Position numbers and translations under genes: made by a program. A stretch of 64,000 bases of DNA, from positions 186,001 through 250,000 of the forward strand of contig CBDCYT010000001.1 in the NCBI GenBank assembly GCA_965224325.1, in the 5' to 3' direction. Shown here in pieces: positions 34,925 to 43,235 of this stretch. How positions within the stretch are numbered: position 1 is the stretch's first letter; each line of letters begins with the position of its first letter. The notes under the pieces are model-generated. The model was not told the DNA's origin and ran no database searches. It was given only the letters and a program-made list of their open reading frames with translations. The stretch comes from CBDCMJ01 sp965224325. Its GTDB lineage: Bacteria; Chloroflexota; Dehalococcoidia; Lucifugimonadales; UBA3495.

Positions 34925-35485
34925 AGACGGTCTCTTCAGGTCTCAACCCGGGTTTTGACTACCGCACATCCGGTCGCCATTCGCTATAGAGCGCCGATGG
35001 ACGCTACACCTGATATCAACGCTGAGACTATTACTTAGTATAAATTTCCCATAGACTCAGAACAAGCGCGACAGAACCATGTAATTGCTGAGACTTGGCG
35101 AGTCCAATTCGCCGAAAGCTGTTTGACAACGGCCGACCTGAACGCCAGCAGCCATGATTAACCCCAGACCCTTAGCCGTCGGCCCTCAGGTCGGCTTAGG
35201 TGTGAACAGTTACCAGACCATTAATGCGGCCGAGGCGTCGCCGCCGGTGCGCCTGGTGACATATCGTTCAGGAAGCCGGCCAATGGGTCTAGATTGACAC
35301 CCCATTCGCCCCCAGAATACAATACCGGCGGCCCTAGAATCCAAGCCTCAACAACACCGAGGCCTATCCGGCGCCCCCACAACCGGTCGCGGGGTCAACG
35401 GGGCCACTCGAGTGCCGGGGTGCCCCGGCAATCCGTACCCCTCGAGGAAAACACCATAGACACGACAACCAGAGGAAAGGCCATT
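34925..35485. other. Intergenic stretch with a 10-bp inverted repeat
   Basis: About 560 bases. The only structure I see is GCCGACCTGA-type arms at 35132-35141 and 35186-35195, a perfect 10-bp inverted repeat 44 bases apart, next to a TTGACA (35123-35128) with no matching -10. No gene is recognised. Confidence 0.5.
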
Positions 35486-35848
35486 GTGGCGAAGCTGGAA
35501 TCCAATGCTGGCGTCCTAAGCGACCTCGCCTGCGCTCAGTGTGGGCAAACGCTCCGTCGGCGATGGACCTTCGCTTTTAAAGCCAAGCCGGCTCCCGCCA
35601 CGTTTGACGTCGGCAGCGGGACCCACGAGGTTCACAAATGTATGTTCTGCGCGGTTCGCCATTTACCCATGTTGCGCCGCTCTGCCATATTGGCTTCGGC
35701 GGTAGGGACAGTTATCAGTTTGCTCAATCAGGGTGACACTTTGCTAGCAGGCGATTGGAACACCGCGCTCTACTGGAAACTCCCGCTCAGCTACTGCGTG
35801 CCTTTCTGCGTGGCCACGTACAGTTCCTTGGCCACTAGCCGACGCTAA
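35486..35848 (+). CDS. NrtS-like protein with N-terminal cysteine-rich segment
   Basis: 120 residues from GTG 35486, set by AGAGGAAAGG. The C-terminal 60 residues, with VGTVISLLNQGDTLLAGDWN and LPLSYCVPFCVATYSSLA, are two membrane helices matching NrtS, described as a nitrate/nitrite transporter in cyanobacteria. The first 55 residues hold CAQC and CMFC pairs, a probable zinc ribbon not usual for NrtS. The frame is open further upstream to 35294, but that part is low-complexity. Function in this host is inferred from the family only. Confidence 0.72.
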   Translation: MAKLESNAGVLSDLACAQCGQTLRRRWTFAFKAKPAPATFDVGSGTHEVHKCMFCAVRHLPMLRRSAILASAVGTVISLLNQGDTLLAGDWNTALYWKLPLSYCVPFCVATYSSLATSRR

Positions 35849-35916
35849 CCCCGAGCCGCTGACTTTCAGACCCTGGCTGGCGAAGGCCGGACAATGTAAT
35901 ACATCGGCGGGCCAGC

Positions 35917-36570
35917 CTAGCCAAGCTTGCGTATAATCTGCACCACCTTGCCGTGTATTTCCACATTCTCGGCGGGGCTATAGATGGGCTCCATCTGCCT
36001 GTTGGCCGGCTGCAATCGCACTACGCCGCCTTCCAAGTAGAACTTCTTCAGCGTGGCCTCTTCCTCTGCTTTCAACCAAGCCACCACCATGTCCCCGTTG
36101 GCGGCTTTCCGGCCGGGCGTAACAATGACCACGTCTCCGTCGTCAATCAACGCATCGATCATGGAAGTGCCGTTGACCTTGAGGCCAAAGAGCCTGCCAA
36201 AGCGGCGTGGAAGATCGGGAGGGACCTCAATGGTGTCAAACTCCGCGCTGGCAGCCGAGCCCTCGGAGCTAAACACCGGAATGGGCAGCCCGGCTGCGAT
36301 GGCGCCGACGATTTGCACCCTGGGGCCGGCTGAAACCGGTTGGCCCCTTTCGTCCAGCAGCTCTATACCACGGGCAACGTCCGGCCTGCGGTTAAGATAG
36401 CCTGCCTGCCTCAGCTTGTGCAGATTATAGTCGACCACCGACGTGGAACTGATCTGGCAGGCTTGCTGAATATCCCGCACCGTGGGAGGAATTCCATTGT
36501 CGCCGATGAACTCCTGAATAAAATCAAGTATTTGCTGACGCCTGGCGGAGAGTGCTTTCTTAGTTACCAT
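35917..36570 (-). CDS. lexA: LexA repressor
   Basis: 217 residues. SOS repressor: N-terminal winged helix (LSARRQQILDFIQEFIGDNG, PPTVRDIQQACQISSTSVVD), cleavage site Ala-Gly in VGAIAAGLPIP near residue 93, catalytic Ser in VNGTSMIDALI and Lys in EEATLKKFY. All functional residues are present. A LexA box candidate lies 14 bases before the start, so autoregulation is likely. Confidence 0.96.
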   Translation of the reverse strand: MVTKKALSARRQQILDFIQEFIGDNGIPPTVRDIQQACQISSTSVVDYNLHKLRQAGYLNRRPDVARGIELLDERGQPVSAGPRVQIVGAIAAGLPIPVFSSEGSAASAEFDTIEVPPDLPRRFGRLFGLKVNGTSMIDALIDDGDVVIVTPGRKAANGDMVVAWLKAEEEATLKKFYLEGGVVRLQPANRQMEPIYSPAENVEIHGKVVQIIRKLG

Positions 36571-36584
36571 ACTACCCTTTCGTA

Positions 36585-36596
36585 AAACGTAAGTTC
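36585..36596 (-). promoter_or_regulatory. LexA box candidate upstream of lexA
   Basis: Minus strand GAACTTACGTTT fits the GAAC-N4-GTTY form of Gram-positive-type SOS boxes. It is 14 bases before the lexA start. One half site is exact and the other has one change from GTTC. Confidence 0.6.
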
Positions 36597-36818
36597 TGTT
36601 CCCAGGCTAGCAAGGCGCTTTCAGAGTGTCAACGACCTTATGTCACCTTTGGGCCGGAATCGTGGGGACTGGTCCAACTGGGAAACACCTGTGCGGTGAG
36701 GCAATACCGTGGGGCTTGAGGGGTGTTTGTGGAGTAACTATTCCGATAGCTAAACTGGAGTCGTCGCTATGCACACTGGGCCCGCGCCATGGCGGCCGGG
36801 CCCGTCCACGTAAAAAGA

Positions 36819-37076
36819 TCAGGACTCTAGGAGGTTGTTAAACTTAGAAGATATGCGAGACTTGCGGCGAGCCGCCGAATTTTTGTGCATGATGCCTTTC
36901 CGTACGGCTCGATCAAGCGTGCTTATGGCGCTTTGTACCGCAATCTCCGCAGCCGAGGCATCCCCGCCCCCGACTGCAACCAGAGCCTTATTGACGGCGC
37001 TTCTGGTCTCAGTTCGTGCGCTGACGTTGCGGTGACGGCGCTTGACTGACTGACGGCCGGCCTTTTTTGCAGGCAA
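36819..37076 (-). CDS. rpsT: 30S ribosomal protein S20
   Basis: 85 residues: MPAKKAGRQSVKRRHRNVSA, RTETRSAVNKALVAV, LDRAVRKGIMHKNSAARRKS and RISSKFN. A basic helical protein that binds 16S rRNA. The start is TTG 37076, set by AGGAGG six bases upstream. A GC hairpin (GGGCCCG/CGGGCCC, about 36779-36804) lies downstream but lacks a T-run. gyrB is directly upstream on the same strand. Confidence 0.93.
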   Translation of the reverse strand: MPAKKAGRQSVKRRHRNVSARTETRSAVNKALVAVGGGDASAAEIAVQSAISTLDRAVRKGIMHKNSAARRKSRISSKFNNLLES

Positions 37077-37100
37077 ATTGGTCCTCCTGATGCTTGAGAA

Positions 37101-39035
37101 TTATACGTCCAAGTTCCTCACGCTGCGAGCGTGCGCCTGAATGAAGCTCTTGCGAGGGCCCACCTCTTCGCCCATCAAGGTGGTGAACACATCTTCCACC
37201 TCTACGGTATCCTCGATTTTCACCACAAGCATCTTCCGGGTTTCGGGGTTCATGGTAGTTTCCCACAGCTGATCCGGATTCATCTCGCCAAGACCCTTGT
37301 AACGCTGGATGTGAATATTTTTTTGACCGTTGAACAGTTCAAGCTGAGCATCCTTCTCTCCGTCAGAGTAGGCGTACTGGATCTTCTTGCCGGACTGGAT
37401 GCGGTAGAGGGGCGGTTGGGCAATGTATAAATAGCTGTTGTCGATCAATCCAAGCATGCGCCGGTAGAAGAAAGTCAACACCAAGGTGCGGATATGAGAC
37501 CCGTCAACGTCGGCGTCGGTCATGATAATAATTTTATGATAGCGGACTTTTTGCGGGTCGAACTCGTCGCCTTCACCTGCGCCCACCGCAGCGACGACGG
37601 CCCGGATTTCCTCGTGGCCCAGTATCTTATCGGGCTGTTGAAGGACCCGCTCCACGTTAAGAATCTTGCCTTTGAGAGGCAGTATTGCCTGAAATTGGCG
37701 GTCCCGCCCCATCTTGGCCGAACCCCCGGCGGACTCGCCCTCCACGATATATAGCTCTGATTTCGCTGGGTCCCTTTCGGCGCAATCGGCCAATTTACCC
37801 GGCAAGGCAGCCCCATCTAAGGCATTCTTCCGGATGACCAATTCCCGGGCTCTCTTTGCCGCTTCTCGAGCTTTCTGAGAAGTGAGGCATCTTTCGATGA
37901 TCCGCTTGCCCTCAGGAAGGTTTTCCTCCAGATAACGGGTTAAACCTTCTCCTACCACCGAGTCGACAATACCCCGCACTTCTGCGTTTCCCAACTTGGT
38001 TTTGGTCTGGCCTTCAAACTGAGGATCGGCCAACTTCACGCTGACCACAGCAGTCAAGCCTTCCCGCACGTCCTCCCCAGTCAAGTTGGATTGGTCCTCT
38101 TTTATGAAGCCCTGTTTGCGCGCGTAGTCGTTGATTACCCTGGTAAGGGCAGAGCGGAATCCGGTGAGGTGGCTGCCGCCCTCTTGAGTGTTGATGCAGT
38201 TCGCGAAGGAAAACACGCTTTCGGTGAAGCTGTCGTTGTACTGGACCGCCACTTCCACCAAAGTGTCGTCCAGTGTTTTCTCGAAGTAGAAGGGCAAGGC
38301 CTGCATAACCTTGCGGTTGCGGTTTATGTTGCGTACTAGGTTGGCGATGCCTCCATCGAAGTAGTAGGTGCGTTCCACGTCCCCTTTGCGCTGTTCCTGA
38401 TGCCATTGGCTGACGAAGCGTATTTGGAGCCCCTTGTTCAAATAGGCGATCTCTTTGAAATGAGCGGACAGTACGTCGAAGTCATACTCGATGACTGGGA
38501 AAATCTCGGGGTCGGGAAGGAAGGATATGGTAGTCCCGTGGAGGTCTGTCTGCTGGTCCTTGACCAGATCCCCATCGGGCTGGCCCCGAGTATATTCTTG
38601 GTAATAGTGCCACCCATCCCGGCGCACGTCCGCCCTGAGGTGCTGGGAAAGCCCGTTGACGACGGACCCACCCACCCCATGCAGGCCTCCGGTTACCTTG
38701 TATGCGCCGCCGCCGAACTTTCCTCCGGCGTGCAGGGTGGTCATCACCGTTTCCAGTGCGGTTTTACCTGTACTGGGGTGAATATCCACCGGAATGCCCC
38801 GTCCGTCGTCGGCGACGGTAATCAATCCCGTATCGTCGATGGACATATCCACGATGCCGCAGTAGCCGGCCATGGCTTCGTCCACTGCGTTGTCGAGAAT
38901 CTCGTAGACCAAATGGTGCAGGCCGCGCTGGTCCGTGCTTCCAATATACATGCCCGGCCGCACCCTGACCGCTTCAAGCCCCTCCAGAACCTGTATATCC
39001 TTGGCGGTGTATTCCAACGCTGGCTGTTGCTGCAT
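37101..39035 (-). CDS. gyrB: DNA gyrase subunit B
   Basis: 644 residues from ATG 39035 (AAAGGA upstream). ATPase and TOPRIM subunit of the type II topoisomerase. The GHKL ATPase shows LEGLEAVRVRPGMYIGSTDQ, EILDNAVDEAMAGY, VADDGRGIPVDIH and GGLHGVGGSVVNGLS. TOPRIM has IVEGESAGGSAKMGRDRQFQ and DADVDGSHIRTLVLTFFYRR. It ends with the RYKGLGEMNPDQLWETTMNP tail. The family also contains ParE; GyrB is preferred on length and lack of a parC neighbour. gyrA is not in the window. Confidence 0.93.
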   Translation of the reverse strand: MQQQPALEYTAKDIQVLEGLEAVRVRPGMYIGSTDQRGLHHLVYEILDNAVDEAMAGYCGIVDMSIDDTGLITVADDGRGIPVDIHPSTGKTALETVMTTLHAGGKFGGGAYKVTGGLHGVGGSVVNGLSQHLRADVRRDGWHYYQEYTRGQPDGDLVKDQQTDLHGTTISFLPDPEIFPVIEYDFDVLSAHFKEIAYLNKGLQIRFVSQWHQEQRKGDVERTYYFDGGIANLVRNINRNRKVMQALPFYFEKTLDDTLVEVAVQYNDSFTESVFSFANCINTQEGGSHLTGFRSALTRVINDYARKQGFIKEDQSNLTGEDVREGLTAVVSVKLADPQFEGQTKTKLGNAEVRGIVDSVVGEGLTRYLEENLPEGKRIIERCLTSQKAREAAKRARELVIRKNALDGAALPGKLADCAERDPAKSELYIVEGESAGGSAKMGRDRQFQAILPLKGKILNVERVLQQPDKILGHEEIRAVVAAVGAGEGDEFDPQKVRYHKIIIMTDADVDGSHIRTLVLTFFYRRMLGLIDNSYLYIAQPPLYRIQSGKKIQYAYSDGEKDAQLELFNGQKNIHIQRYKGLGEMNPDQLWETTMNPETRKMLVVKIEDTVEVEDVFTTLMGEEVGPRKSFIQAHARSVRNLDV

Positions 39036-39137
39036 ATCATTCCTTTCCCGGCGAGGATTTTGAACTAAGACATGGGGGAAAGAGGCCGCCGATGGAGGCA
39101 AGTGGAACACATTCCCATTTGATAACAGTGAACGTCT

Positions 39138-39167
39138 ATTATATCAGATTCGTAGCTAAATTACGAA
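39138..39167 (-). promoter_or_regulatory. Extended -10 promoter of gyrB with inverted repeat
   Basis: Minus strand TGATATAAT (extended -10, TATAAT at 39143-39138). No good -35; instead TTCGTA-atttagc-TACGAA (39149-39167) is a perfect 6+6 inverted repeat in the -35/spacer area. Gyrase genes are often controlled by supercoiling; the repeat may be an operator. Confidence 0.6.
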
Positions 39168-39271
39168 GATAATTGACGGTGATTACGTCTAATCTTATGT
39201 TGATCCAGCTGCGTCCAACGCAGTCTCATCGCCCAATCCCACCGTCCCATTCGCCTTAGCACGGCGGCCTT

Positions 39272-39943
39272 CTATTTAGGGAATATCCGAGTGTATATGC
39301 CGGGGGAACCCTCAGGGTTGGCCATGTTGGGGCGCATGACACTCGACCAGAGCGACGAACCCCCGGTACTCCAGGCGCCCCACTCGGGACTATTAGCCAC
39401 CTCAAGCGTTTCCATTTCGTGCACGGTGGTGTATTTGGGCTCTCCCACCTCTGCTTGAAAGCGGCGTCCACGGATGTAGCCGGGAACGTCGTAAGCCGCC
39501 GGCAAACGTTCTGTGTTGTAGACCTGGTTGAATTGGGTCTCCAGGTCCGGAGGGACCGAGTGGCGCCCGATCATCATTACAGGCGCCATGCCTGACTGTT
39601 CCGTCTCAGGTGAAACATAGTCAGGATAGATCAGCTTGTATACGTTGAGAATGAAATTGACACCAATGACCAAGGGCGACATCCGTTTCGACCATTCGGT
39701 GGGATTTTCGCGCGCGTGGTTCCAAACTCCGGAATTCCAGGCGTCCGGGTCGGCCAACTCATAGCACGCTAGATACTTTGGCCCTCCCTTGACGGCTAGG
39801 TAGCGGGCGGCGTCCAGCACTCCCGGAAAATCCCACCGCTCCGGAAGGTGTTCTTCGTCGTACCAACGATTGAACTCTTCCTCATGTTCGGGAAGCACTT
39901 CGGAATAGGCCATGAGCAGTCCCCGTCCCTTTTTCGCCACCAT
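39272..39943 (-). CDS. Two-module dimeric alpha/beta-barrel-like protein
   Basis: 223 residues from ATG 39943 (AGAGAGGAAACC upstream). Two similar halves are visible: LLMAYSEVLPEHEEEFNRWY with DEEHLPERWDFPGVLDAARY, and MMIGRHSVPPDLETQFNQVY with NTERLPAAYDVPGYIRGRRF. Each half ends in a YL/TT-VHE strand (PKYLACYELADPDAW; PKYTTVHEMETLEVA). This resembles EthD/DUF-type ferredoxin-like folds that bind or transform aromatic or polyketide compounds. No catalytic residue can be named. It stands alone between gyrB and a Nudix gene. Confidence 0.7.
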   Translation of the reverse strand: MVAKKGRGLLMAYSEVLPEHEEEFNRWYDEEHLPERWDFPGVLDAARYLAVKGGPKYLACYELADPDAWNSGVWNHARENPTEWSKRMSPLVIGVNFILNVYKLIYPDYVSPETEQSGMAPVMMIGRHSVPPDLETQFNQVYNTERLPAAYDVPGYIRGRRFQAEVGEPKYTTVHEMETLEVANSPEWGAWSTGGSSLWSSVMRPNMANPEGSPGIYTRIFPK

Positions 39944-40064
39944 TGGTTTCCTCTCTTTTGTCGATCCCCAACGTCCGGGACTTGGCTGGCAGGAACTTAG
40001 TAGGCCGGAATCGAGTTCCCGTTTCGAAGCTACCAACCTTAAGCAGAGACGCTAACCTTGACCC

Positions 40065-40493
40065 TCAGGGACCCTCAGGATAATAGTAACAGCCCGTGTG
40101 GAGGCTATCGAGGGCGCACCGCATTGCCTGAAAAAGGGGTTCAGGCAGCTCATCAAAAGAGAACCAACCCGAATCCGAGAAGCCATCCGGCTCGGCGAGC
40201 CTCGGCTCTTGGTCTCCGATCTCTCCCTGAAACTCGATGTCCACGTAATGCCTGCCGTAGGCAACGATATTGCTGGCGCAAAGAAACCGCAGGTCACTTA
40301 CGATAACGCCCAACTCCTCCAGGGCTTCCCGGCGGGCGCAATCTTCCAAACTCTCCCCCCACTCCAGGTGTTCGCCGGCCGAGGCCCAGGCGCCCTCCCC
40401 GTGAGCGCCTTGTCGCTTAGCCAGAAAGACTTTACCGTCACGGATGAAAACGACCCCAACGCCTATTAGCGGCCGAGCCGTTTCCTTCGCCAT
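40065..40493 (-). CDS. Nudix hydrolase
   Basis: 142 residues from ATG 40493; the frame stays open to 40562, but that extension is not conserved. The Nudix box reads GEHLEWGESLEDCARREALE followed by ELGV, with the catalytic Glu residues in REALEELG. The N-terminal IGVGVVFIRDGKVFLAKRQG and FVDIEFQG-like strands are typical of nucleotide-pool or ADP-ribose-type enzymes. The substrate is not known. The stop codon lies in a 10-bp tandem duplication (40060-40079). It is divergent from hpnB. Confidence 0.88.
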   Translation of the reverse strand: MAKETARPLIGVGVVFIRDGKVFLAKRQGAHGEGAWASAGEHLEWGESLEDCARREALEELGVIVSDLRFLCASNIVAYGRHYVDIEFQGEIGDQEPRLAEPDGFSDSGWFSFDELPEPLFQAMRCALDSLHTGCYYYPEGP

Positions 40494-40568
40494 GGGGCCG
40501 AGTATATCACCGGGCGCCCAGGCATGACACCAGACCCCGCCCGCACATATACTTACTTTCATACAGCT

Positions 40569-41822
40569 ATGAATATGGCGCTTTCCATCGCGCTGGCGAT
40601 AACCGGCGCTTCACTCTTGGCTTGGGTATGGCTTCTGTTGTGCCGGGGCTTCTACTGGCGAATGGACCAAGTCCTTCCCATGAACGGCCGTTGGGCCAAC
40701 GACTCTTCTGATTGGCCAGCAGTCCGGGCTGTTGTTCCCGCCCGAAACGAAGCTGAGTTGATTCCCAGCACACTGCCTCTGCTGCTGGACCAGGACTATC
40801 CCGGCCCAATGGAGGTCATCCTGGTGAACGACCGCAGCGCCGACGCCACGGAGGAGGCGGCTCTCCGGTGCGGAAGCCACGGACCGCCCGGCCGGTTACG
40901 GGTGATTACGGGCGAGTCCCTGCCTCCGGATTGGACCGGGAAGCTGTGGGCGATGGACCAGGGAGTCCGGGCTGTCACCTCCGAATCCGGGGCCTCGGCG
41001 CCCGAGTTTCTATTGTTTAGCGATGCCGACGTTGCCCATCCGCCTAACAGCGTGCAAGCCCTGGTTTCCAAGGCCTGCTCCGAGGACCTGGACCTAGTTT
41101 CGTTGATGTGCCACTTGCAAGTTAGGACGCCTTGGGACCGGCTGCTTTTGCCGGCTTTCGTCTATTTCTTCTGTAAGCTCTTCCCCTTTCGGTGGGTTAA
41201 CGATCCCGACAAGCCGACCGCCGCTGCCGCCGGGGGGTGCATGTTGCTGCGCAGAGACGCGTTTGAGCGAAGCGGCGGCCTCAAACGGATATCCGGTGAG
41301 CTCATAGACGACTGCGCGCTAGCCTCGGCGGTCAAAACGTCCGGCAGAGCGCAGGGCGGTAAGACCTGGTTGGGCCTGACCTCAGGGGTCCGCAGCCTGC
41401 GGGAGTATGGGGGCTTGGGCGGAATTTGGAGCACGGTTTCCCGGACCGCGTTTACCCAGCTTCGCTACTCGCCCCTGCTGTTGTTGCTAACGGTGCTAGG
41501 AATGACTTTGGTGTACGCAGCGCCGGTGCTGGGCGCCTGTGGAGGGCTGGCAGCCGGGCTTTGGGACCAAGACTCGACCCTTGCCCTTTGGCTGCTTGCG
41601 GCCAGCCTCTTGAGTTGGATTTTGATGACTGGGAGTTTCCTGCCTGTGCTTGCCCGGTACAGAGTGTCTTCGTTGTTCGCATTTATGCTGCCTCTTGCCG
41701 CGGCGCTATACACGCTCATGACCATCGATTCGGCCCTGAAATTTTGGCAGGGTAAAGGCGGCAGCTGGAAAGGCCGGACCTACTCCCGGCCCAGAGCGAC
41801 AACTAGTGGTAGAGACACCTAG
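40569..41822 (+). CDS. hpnB: Hopanoid-type glycosyltransferase HpnB
   Basis: About 417 residues from ATG 40569; an ATG at 40524 would add 15. GT2-family enzyme with an N-terminal membrane helix (MALSIALAITGASLLAWVWL), the Rossmann nucleotide-sugar part (VRAVVPARNEAELIPSTLPL, VNDRSADAT), FSDADVAHPP, the HpnB block TAAAAGGCMLLRRDAFERSG, LIDDCALASAVK, and three to four C-terminal membrane segments ending FWQGKGGSWKGRTYS. HpnB is associated with hopene modification. No squalene-hopene cyclase is in the window. The TAG stop lies in the target duplication of the IS5 element. Confidence 0.85.
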   Translation: MNMALSIALAITGASLLAWVWLLLCRGFYWRMDQVLPMNGRWANDSSDWPAVRAVVPARNEAELIPSTLPLLLDQDYPGPMEVILVNDRSADATEEAALRCGSHGPPGRLRVITGESLPPDWTGKLWAMDQGVRAVTSESGASAPEFLLFSDADVAHPPNSVQALVSKACSEDLDLVSLMCHLQVRTPWDRLLLPAFVYFFCKLFPFRWVNDPDKPTAAAAGGCMLLRRDAFERSGGLKRISGELIDDCALASAVKTSGRAQGGKTWLGLTSGVRSLREYGGLGGIWSTVSRTAFTQLRYSPLLLLLTVLGMTLVYAAPVLGACGGLAAGLWDQDSTLALWLLAASLLSWILMTGSFLPVLARYRVSSLFAFMLPLAAALYTLMTIDSALKFWQGKGGSWKGRTYSRPRATTSGRDT

Positions 41823-43028
41823 GGATACTCTGAACAAGGCCGTCATAGTCTGGATTGTCATAGCCGAGGCAACGATGGGGGTGAGAACCGCCTCACGAGG
41901 CTTGTTGGGCCGGGCTTGGTCCCGCTGATCGCACCCTGCGGTGGCCGATGCGGGCTTGATACTGCCGGAAAGGCCGGTCCGGAGCTGTTGGCTCGCGCAC
42001 TACGCCGCCAGATGGCGCTGGGCCGTCAGCAGGTTGCCCAGTCCCAGTAGCATCGCCAGCCGCTCCGTGTTCTTGACCAGTCCGCGGTAGCGAACCCTGG
42101 CGTATCCGAACTGCCGCTTCACCCTCAGGAAAGGGTGCTCCACCATTGCCCTCACCTGCGCTTTGAGCCTCTCCAGCACGGCCTCCTCACTCCCAGGCTC
42201 CAAGCCCCTGCGTTTCCCGGGTCGCATCGCCACCTGCCAGTCCACCTCCCGCTCCCGGTTCTCCTCCCGCTTCCCAACCCCCTGATACCCGGCATCGCCC
42301 CACACCACCGTCTCCCCGCCGTGCAACAGATTGTGCGCCTCCGTAACGTCGTGCGCGTTGGCCGCCGTCGTGCTCATGCTGTGCACCAGCCCCGTTTCCG
42401 AGTCCACCCCGATGTGCACCTTCATCCCAAAATGCCACTGGTTTCCCTTCTTGGTCTGGTGCATCTCAGGGTCCCGCTCCCCAGACCGGTTCTTGGTCGA
42501 CGACGGCGCCTCTATGATGCTGGCGTCCACGATGGTCCCCTCCCGTAACCGCAGCCCCTGCGACTCCAGGTGGGCGTTGATCTCCTCGAACAGTACTTTG
42601 CCCAACTCGTTCCGCTCCAGGAGATGGCGGAAGTTGAGGATGGTGGTCTCGTCGGGCAGGGCGTCCGACATCCTGAGCCCAGCGAACCGCCGGACCGATT
42701 CGGCCTCGTAGAGCAGATCTTCCATGCCAGGATCGCTGAGGTTGTAGCAGAGTTGCACACAGTGTACCCGCAGCATCACCGCCAGAGGGTAGGGTCGGCG
42801 GCCCTTGCCTGCCTTGGGGTAGAAGGGCTGGATGCGTTCCTCCAGATGCTGCCAGGGAACCAGGAAGTCCATACGTTCCAGAAACAGTTCCCGACGAGTC
42901 TTGCGCTTCTTGCCCTGGAATTCCAGGTCCGCAAAGGTCGGTTGGTCCATCTCTGCTCTCACCCACGTCCGGATTCGGGTCTGCCAGCCTTACTATGCCA
43001 TATCACCCAGAACTTGTTCAGAGTATCC
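41823..43028. mobile_element. Complete IS5-family insertion sequence
   Basis: 1206 bp bounded by perfect 16-bp terminal inverted repeats, GGATACTCTGAACAAG at the left (41823-41838) and its complement at the right (43013-43028). CTAG directly flanks both ends (41819-41822 and 43029-43032), matching the YTAR target duplication of IS5 elements. One transposase gene is on the minus strand. 41839-41999 is a noncoding subterminal region. All hallmarks of a recent, intact copy. Confidence 0.93.
42000..42962 (-). CDS. IS5-family transposase
   Basis: 320 residues from GTG 42962 (ATG 42950 is also possible). DDE-type recombinase: the first Asp is in IVDASIIEAPSSTKNRSGER, the second in VWGDAGYQGV, and the Glu in the VEHPFLRVKRQFGYARVRYR block (the IS5-group C-terminal signature). 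The N-terminal part (RVHCVQLCYNLSDPGMEDLL) is the DUF772-type domain found in this family. No frameshift or stop, so probably active. Confidence 0.95.
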   Translation of the reverse strand: MRAEMDQPTFADLEFQGKKRKTRRELFLERMDFLVPWQHLEERIQPFYPKAGKGRRPYPLAVMLRVHCVQLCYNLSDPGMEDLLYEAESVRRFAGLRMSDALPDETTILNFRHLLERNELGKVLFEEINAHLESQGLRLREGTIVDASIIEAPSSTKNRSGERDPEMHQTKKGNQWHFGMKVHIGVDSETGLVHSMSTTAANAHDVTEAHNLLHGGETVVWGDAGYQGVGKREENREREVDWQVAMRPGKRRGLEPGSEEAVLERLKAQVRAMVEHPFLRVKRQFGYARVRYRGLVKNTERLAMLLGLGNLLTAQRHLAA

Positions 43029-43154
43029 CTAGAACGAGACACGGCGATTGAGACACGGGAGCACCCTGCCGTTGCCGTGGCGTTGCCGTGGGGTCAAGAG
43101 GTCTACAGGCTGCCTCTGTGCTCCCGCACAAGGTCCGCACACGCGGCTTGGCGG

Positions 43155-43184
43155 TTGACTCGCTAGCAGCGCAGCCCACATAAT
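43155..43184 (+). promoter_or_regulatory. Promoter of the thiolase operon
   Basis: TTGACT (43155-43160), 18-base spacer, CATAAT (43179-43184), 51 bases before the thiolase start. It lies just beyond the IS5 right end. An 11-bp tandem duplication (CGTTGCCGTGG twice, 43070-43091) is upstream. Confidence 0.75.
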
Positions 43185-43235
43185 GGCATACAGCCGCGCC
43201 GGGTAATCACTTATCGGCGCTGGGAGGAGAAGTCC

